Source: Pyrocephalus nanus
Taxonomy: Eukaryota; Chordata; Aves; Passeriformes; Tyrannidae
Reading direction: 5' to 3'
DNA length: 64,000 bases
Assembly: GCA_038380795.1 (NCBI GenBank)
Contig: CM076272.1
Location: forward strand, 6,196,001 to 6,260,000
The stretch's first letter is position 1, and the number at the start of each line of letters is the position of its first letter. Shown one piece after another: positions 57,413 through 64,000 of the stretch. The position numbers were made by a program, and so were the translations under genes. The notes below the pieces were generated by a model, which ran no database searches, had not been told where the DNA came from, and saw only the letters and a list, made by a program, of their open reading frames with translations.

Positions 57413-58615
57413 GTAAGTGTGATTGACTAAGTCAGGGTGTGAAACCGCAGAAAAAAAAGAGAATTTTCTTCCAAGTATCACTAATCAAACATGAATTCTG
57501 TTTAAAGCAGGGAAGAGGAATGTGGAAAGCCTTGGAAACAAGTAAATCTTAGTTCAATAAACCCCTGCTTCACTATGACCATTAAGGTTTCCTAACCAGA
57601 AAGAAGATGAAAAAACACAAGCCATGCAGATGTTTCTGTACAGACAAGCTTTCTGAGCAATGTTTTTTTTACATGCTGTGTGAGTAGGAGAGTCCTGAAA
57701 GGTTTGCCTCTGGTGGCAAACCTATTGCTCTTTCTCATAGCATGTAGAGCGTAGCTCCAGGAGTTATTTACTGTCACATATGTACTTAGGATAAAGGCAG
57801 TAGTCACTGTTACTGTAGTTGAATTGAAGCCATGCCAAGACTTTTAGATAAATGTGGATGGTACAGTTCTGAGATTTAATTTTTCGGTGTCGCTTACAAC
57901 AGGTTTGGTCAACTTGCCAACCATCTCAGTTACTTTCATGGCCATGGTGTGAAAGATAAAATATCTTGCTATATTAAGAGAACTGATACACAAATCTCTC
58001 AGTATTCCATGAAACAAAGCAAAAAACTTCTAGAGTTCCTGAATTATGTGGGTGGATAGAGCACAAAAAATTCTAGCTTAGACCCTCAAACTAAACCTAC
58101 TTTTTCCTCTCTACTGGAGTGCTTCCTTGCTCCTATTGCCCCAGCCTGTGCATCAGGCATCAGATACCCAGAGATATCAGGTATCAGGCAGAGCTGTCAA
58201 TGTTCTCTGAGGCTGGAGAAAAGAAAGCTGGAGTAGAAGGCCTCTCCTTGGAAGTGGAATTCAGAAGTTGTGTTTCTTTGCATTTATTTTGCTTCATATT
58301 TGCTTATAGGTCAAGAGCAAAACGATGCAGAGTAGTAGCCAGCCTGCTACTTAAATGTCAGCAGTTCCTTTTGATAGTGCAGTATGACCTGTTGAAGATG
58401 GGGTTTATGTTTTCCAAACGTATCAGCATGATACACTGTTGAATACTACAGACTGAGCACATGATTTAATACTACTGGTGTGTTTTTATTCCCTACTCCT
58501 GGCAATCTAGAATAGTTCTATAGCTTCTGTCTCAGCAGGAATGAATGAACTGGACGTTCCCAGCTCCCTGACAAGTCACTGCTCAGAGTCCTGATGCACC
58601 TCCCTTTTGTTGCAG
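57413..58615 (+). other. THSD4: THSD4 intron
   Basis: 1.2 kb, phase 0, GT-AG, acceptor cttttgttgcag. I recognise no repeats or RNA genes here. Confidence 0.85.
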
Positions 58616-58789
58616 TGTTCAGTGCCTTGTGGAGTGGGGCAGAGGACTCGGGATGTGAAGTGTGTCAGCAACCTTGGGGACGTTGTTGATGACGAGGAAT
58701 GTAATATGAAGCTGCGGCCAAATGACATTGAGAACTGCGACATGGGCCCCTGTGCCAAGAGCTGGTTCCTCACAGAGTGGAGTGACAGG
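58616..58789 (+). CDS. THSD4: THSD4 exon G: third TSR and first residues of the next
   Basis: A 174-base exon (58 codons), acceptor gttgcag and donor gtaagcaa. It encodes CSVPCGVGQRTRDVKC, then GDVVDDEECNMKLRPND, ENCDMGPCA and SWFLTEWSDR. It completes the TSR opened by WQIRTEW at the end of exon F. CSVPCG has Pro where the O-fucosylated Ser/Thr would be, so this repeat probably lacks that modification. SWFLTEW begins another TSR, whose cysteines must come from an exon beyond the window. Phase 0 at both ends. The open frame past the donor is intronic. Confidence 0.96.
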
Positions 58790-61750
58790 GTAAGCAAAAA
58801 TATAGCCATACAGCCATATAAGGACTAATCTTATTTTCCGTATTTATCCTCAATCAGTTGAACAGGCAAAAGCAAACAAAACCATAATAATCCCAAGGGC
58901 ATCTCGAGTTTGTGTTAAGATACAGGAATGTACAGAAATGGCATGTGGGTATATGGCCAAACATCTGGATTTGGAATTGACTGTGAGTCTGAACTTCCCA
59001 AAATATCGAGTGTGCTGAGATTTATTATTCTGCCTTGCTTAGCCCTGAGACTCAAGATTCAAACTCTTAAAATTCAAACTCGTTCACTGTTTATTTTAAG
59101 GGATGCAGATGTGAGACCTGATGTCTGGGTTTAAGTTCAAGCCATAAAACAATGTAGCTGTGAAAAGAGGGGAACAAGTTCCTAAACTCAGGCAAGCTTG
59201 ATTCAGGCTCTTGTACTTTGTCAACATGGGGAGTTCTTTATTGCAATGAGTCTCTGCATGAAAGCAACAAAACCAGTGGAGATTTACCTTGTTTTGTGAT
59301 TGGGCTCAGTGTTGTTGTTCAGTGGTGATGTTCATATGCTTTCATTAAAAGGCTTGCAAATATGGGCCAAGAAAAGCCTGGAATTTTGGTCTCTCTTGTG
59401 GGTGCTTGCCTACCAATTTCATCTGTAGAGAAGTTGAGCCTTCAGTCTGTAAAATCCTGGTTGCACCTCACTTTTTCTTGACATACAAATATTGCAATTT
59501 ATCATTGAAGCTGTCAGATTACATTAATAACCTAAATATTTTGTTTTTTAGATCGTTTTGTGGTAGTACCTCTGAAAGCTGGGAATGTCAGGCTCATAGG
59601 TTGACCATTAGGTTGGACGCTTGGATGATTTTGCACGTGGTTTAGATGCAGAGATGGAATGGGAACTACACAAGTAGGACAGGTAGCTGATAATTAAATC
59701 ACATAATTAAAAAGGCTGATAGACTCTTGTTACAATTAAAAGCCTGCAAAATTTTCAGCCTCGAGACAACTCAAATAGGTTTTCTAAAGAAAACAAAAAA
59801 ATAGACTAATAAATCTGTGCTGTTGTCACTTTTTTTTCAGTGTATTCTCTGGCATAGTATAGACAGAAGGTTACCAGGTGAAGTACAGGTATATTAGTGC
59901 AAAGGGCAAAGATTTTTCTGTAGGGGAAATGGCAGTGCCTTTTTTTTCCAAGTGATATTTTACAAGTAAGAGAGAAAAATGCATTCTACCCTCAAAGACA
60001 TCTTTCTTGAAAAAGCTGGCCCAGCTGCTATCAGCTAATGGTTCCACCACACAAAGCACAGTGAAGGTTCTAGCAGTTTTCTTCATTTTTCTACACTGAT
60101 ATTTTGCCCTCTGCAGAATTAAAAGCAGCTTTTGACCTGAAGGTCATAACTGTAGGATGTTATTATGCTTATTTATATATGTTGAATGAGACATAGAAGT
60201 GAAGCAGGTAATGTGGAAAACGTTGGGAGTTGTTTTCTTACCACAAACATTTTAGGGCCAGAGAGCAAAGAATGAGTTTAACCTTCTCAGTTTATATAAG
60301 TGTATGGATTCATTTCTTCCAAATGCTTGCTACTGGAGTTGGCATTATTCACCACCACTTCTGCCAGCAGTGGGTTTGGATTCACAAAGAGGATGTAAGG
60401 AACAGCTTATTTCAGGAAAAAAAGGTAGATTTGAGCTGGGATATGCAGGATCTTCTAAGCTTCACACGTACCTCATAACTGGGATGTTCAGAGTCACCCA
60501 GTGGCAGTGATTCCAGTGAAAGTCAGTGGAATAAAGGAGTAGTCAACAGCTTTGCAAAGTCAGGCCTTTGCCATTATCTTTCTTACTGTGTCGTGAAAGG
60601 GCTGTTTTTTAGGATCAGAAGTCTCTCTTTCTTTGTAGAGGAGAGTGTTTCTATTGGAAGACAAGAGGAGAATTCTGTCATGGAAAGGGGCATTCCCAGG
60701 TGTTTGAACTTTGTATGTGTAATTTCCCCAAACAGTTCTTTACAAAGTACTTTAAGCCAAGCCACACTCCAGCAATAAGCACAGATCAGTGATGGGTAGC
60801 CACAAATGGTTCAGATAAGCAGCCAAAAGTTCAAATGCTTTAAAAAAGCTTGTTCAAACCTGTTGAGTCTGCAAAACTGTGGTGGAAATCTCACAAGAAC
60901 AGACCTTCTTTGTGAGATTTATTACATGCCTACTTCAAGTCCCAGCTGGAAATACCACAGAACAGTCTTTCCCATTGTATTTTGACATTTCAGCCATGGC
61001 TGGAAATAAGAGGTAAAAGAACTTATCCTAACTTTTGAGAATGTTAGAGCTTTGAAATGGTGAGTTCAAACTTGGTTGCAGCCGTAAGAGGAGGCCTGGT
61101 CTGTACTTCCCTGAACCCACTTCGCAAACACTTGGTGTGTACAGTTGCACATGCAGCAAGCAGAGGTTTCCAGAAGGCTGTCAGAGATCAGTGAAGCATG
61201 TACTTTCAGCAAGGGATATATCAAACCTCCAGGCCAGGATTTATGTGACGCATGGGGCATTACAGTGTAGCCTTGGTTAATTAGTGAAACATCAAGAAAA
61301 ATCACAGTAACATGAAAATTACACTTGTCTTTACTGCCAACAGATGTTAAATTTCAGGATTTGATAACTGTGGTACATATTTACAGAGAATTTGACAAGG
61401 GTATTCTTTAACACTGTTTAAAATAGGATTGGGATCTAATTTAGGGATGCTGGAAAGACTTGGGGTTTTCTTATTTTACTGAAACCTTGCAAAGTTTTAA
61501 TTGATGCAAAAAAATCATGCTAGTTGCCTACATTTTTGTTATAGTTTCTGTGATTCTGAATTGGAAGATTATATCATGAAATTTCCCTAAATGTAGCTTT
61601 GGCAATACGTGCACTTAAAACCATGCAGAGCACATACAAATCTGTGTGTAAGAGTTGTGTTTCCTTCCCAGAGTGGTCTGTTTGTGGCTTTACTCTGTAA
61701 GTAACATTTGGCTGCCTTCTTACCATGTTCTCCGCTCTTGTTTTCCCACA

Positions 61751-61775
61751 ATGTATTTATGTATTTATGTATTTT
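61751..61775 (+). repeat. Short (TATTTATG)n microsatellite
   Basis: Three consecutive tattta(tg) units with slight decay. A simple repeat. Confidence 0.7.
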
Positions 61776-63439
61776 ATGGCCACCTGCTTCCCCCCATGGC
61801 ATCAACCTTCTTCAGTTTCTGCACACAACTGATTCTTTATATATGTAATTAAAACCCCCTCCACGTTCCTGAAACAATACAGTTCTTGATCTGTGTTATT
61901 TTGATAAAGAGGTATCAAAATCCATTGTATGTATGTTACACACACACTTTTACCTGCAGAGCTTATGACGTGTGGCCACACTGGTGAAACATGTAAAAGA
62001 AGGAGAGAAAACAATTCATCCTTAGGAAACAAACACTCTTTTCTGGAAAATATATACTCTGTCATCTGTTTGGGACCATCTACTGATATCCCTCAGGCTC
62101 AATCTTGAGAGAAATAGAAGGTTTTACTAATTTCAATAGGAAAGATTGCAGGTTAATAGTCTGTAGTAGCAAAGTGAGACCAGTCTTACTTGTCTGTGCC
62201 TCTCTTTACACTTATTGCTCTACCTAAAGTATAAATAAGAGAATTAACTCAAGTTTCGTGGCTTTGACTTCTACATGATCTTTAACCTCTTTTGTCTATA
62301 GAGAGTCTGGACAAACTTTTGTGATATTTTTATGTGCATTTTTAGAAAGACGGCTTCCTGTCTGCTAATTCTCTAAAGATGTCACACTGCATTAAAACAG
62401 CACAGCTCCACCAACCAGCATCCATTAATCAGCAGAGTAAATCTGGTGAACCTTACTGAACTCAGCAACCAAATGGGATTGATGGGAGCAGATGAGATTC
62501 TTGCAAACATTTCACATGACTGATTCTTTGACAGCTCTAATTGCTGGAAAGTTTACTTCTCCTGTGGGTCAGAAGTGGGAAACTGCATTCTCCTGATTTA
62601 CAGCAATGGGAGGCTCACCAGTTTTTCCTTCCAGCTTCCAATTGGAGTGTTCCCCTCTTGCATTTTTGTTTATTCCTCATTGCCATCTCTTCCATTCATT
62701 TGTTTCTCATTTTATGTTTACAGCCTACTTAGAAAAGAAGCCAAAATACAAACAATTCTTAGATGTTAATGAGATTCTGCGGCCAAAATAAAATCTGGGG
62801 AAGAAAGAAAAAATGCTGCACATCAGGGAACATAATCAAAACAAACCAAATACATGCTCTGGATTTCACTCTTCATTAAAAGGAGCAATAGCGATGCTTC
62901 TGTAATAATCTGCCATAAGAGAACTATAGTGAAAAGAGAACTTCATAAAAATCAGTGCTTTATTCCTCACAATTCTAAAACATTGCCTAATGAGTTTGCT
63001 GAACGGTCAGGTGTGGAACCACAAATGAATACTGTAGCTTACCCTCTTCTTTCACTATTTTTTATTTAATTCTGGATAGTTCACGTAAAGTCTCCCGAAT
63101 CCCACAGACTAAAAAAGAAAGAAAAGAAAAAAAAAAAAAAACACAGGAAAAATTACCATGGAGCTTGTGCAAGAGTTCATTATTTTTTATTACCACTGTT
63201 TATTTGTGTTCAATATAAAATCAAAACAAGATAAAACGGCCCTTGTAATTGATTTCATGTGGGAATCATATGGAAATAGAAGGTTTGCATTCTTTATGTA
63301 TGAATATGTAACACACTTCATAGCTTTCAACGAAACACAGCCAGGAGAGTTGTGATTGAAGGGGGTCCAAGATCTGCAGAGATTTGTGTTTCCTTCCCTA
63401 GAGCTGATCTCACTGTGTCACAGTTCAGCTGCTCCACAT

Positions 63440-63880
63440 GAAGATCAGCATATCAAGCCTGCAGGGCAGGATGAGCCTTCCCTGTGTCCCGGAGAGGTTG
63501 GCAGGAGAGGCTGGCAGGATGAGCTCACGAGTGGCAGGCAGGGCCAAAGCAGGGGACAGGTTATCTGGCACCATCACAGGGATGAGGCAGGGCCGAGGTG
63601 AAGCTGGGAAGTCAGTGCAGTGACAGTCATCAGTCAGACACAGCCCAGGGATCCTGGGCCAGGTCTGTGGGAATGGGACAGTGCCAAGGTTGATCTGGGA
63701 AGTGAGTCCAAGGGTGAGGGATCACTGAAACCCAGACTGTGGCTGGGAAAAGACACATCTCTGAGGAAGGTCAGACAAGGACTGATGTACCAGAGCTGAG
63801 GACAAGTGGAGACCCTGCACTACAAGCAGGGTGTAGGTGGAGGCCCCAGCAGAGGCTGCTCTGGGCCATAAGACATCTTG
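63440..63880. other. GC-richer, G-biased segment of unknown nature
   Basis: Base use changes to G-rich, with many gcagg, ggcagg and ctggga words. Two similar strings, agctgggaagtcagtg (about 63602) and atctgggaagtgagtc (about 63692), lie about 90 bases apart. Open frames here have no recognisable domain. It may be an unclassified interspersed repeat or LTR fragment; I cannot decide. Confidence 0.35.
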
Positions 63881-64000
63881 GTGCACTCAAGCCATGAGAA
63901 GTCCGTATAGCTCTCAAGGCAAGTCATATTTGTTATATGAGCCAGAGTAGTGAAGAACTCTGTTCCTTCATGTTAATTACTCCTGAGAGCATCAGTGTTG

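Larger units (their letters stand above)
58790..64000 (+). other. THSD4: THSD4 intron, 5' part; continues past the window
   Basis: At least 5.2 kb. No further TSR exon (expected to begin with a Cys after WSDR) was found on the + strand. It contains a short TATTTATG triplicate at about 61751-61775, an A-rich tract at about 63117-63141 and a GC-richer segment at about 63440-63880 of unknown type. The rest is ordinary intron. Confidence 0.8.

Noticed and set aside
58790..64000. Search for the next THSD4 TSR exon (Cys-first, with CG and WxxW patterns)
   Set aside because: No acceptor followed by a TSR-like frame was found on the plus strand; it must lie beyond the window.

Overview
The window is vertebrate nuclear DNA, most probably from a bird. 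It has long AT-leaning introns, GT-AG spliced exons and several CR1 LINE fragments, including a 3' end that finishes in the octamer-type tail (attctgtg-like) typical of avian CR1. There is no bacterial gene organisation. Species cannot be fixed from sequence alone.

The only host gene I can support is THSD4 (ADAMTSL6), an ADAMTS-like secreted extracellular-matrix protein, on the + strand. Seven consecutive internal coding exons are present: 11426-11630, 44656-44831, 48685-48781, 49688-49930, 53683-53812, 57208-57412 and 58616-58789. Reading phases match at every junction and all visible splice sites are GT-AG. Together they encode the end of the cysteine-rich module, the whole spacer, an acidic/Pro-rich linker, three thrombospondin type 1 repeats (TSRs) and the first residues of another TSR. 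The N-terminal exons lie upstream of the window. The remaining C-terminal TSRs and PLAC domain must lie downstream, because no further exon is seen after 58789.

The rest is intron. The first intron (1-11425) holds CR1 fragments and a polyadenylated insertion. The 33-kb intron (11631-44655), which interrupts the spacer, holds: (i) a GC-rich, LTR/promoter-like block on the minus strand with a precise 58-bp tandem array, each unit carrying a CTCF-like core; (ii) a long RTE-like LINE copy (endonuclease plus reverse transcriptase) preceded by a GC-rich block and an almost C-free G/T tract; (iii) directly next to it, a 1.3-kb solo LTR. A second, 5'-truncated copy of the same LINE lies 25 kb downstream in the intron at 53813-57207, with a clean 10-bp target-site duplication and a GAT-repeat tail.

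The two LINE copies are the most unusual feature. About 1.26 kb is identical between them, with several shared disabling mutations, while both edges differ. This points to a dead source lineage plus recent insertion, gene conversion or an assembly effect. The 58-bp CTCF-like array is the best regulatory candidate.
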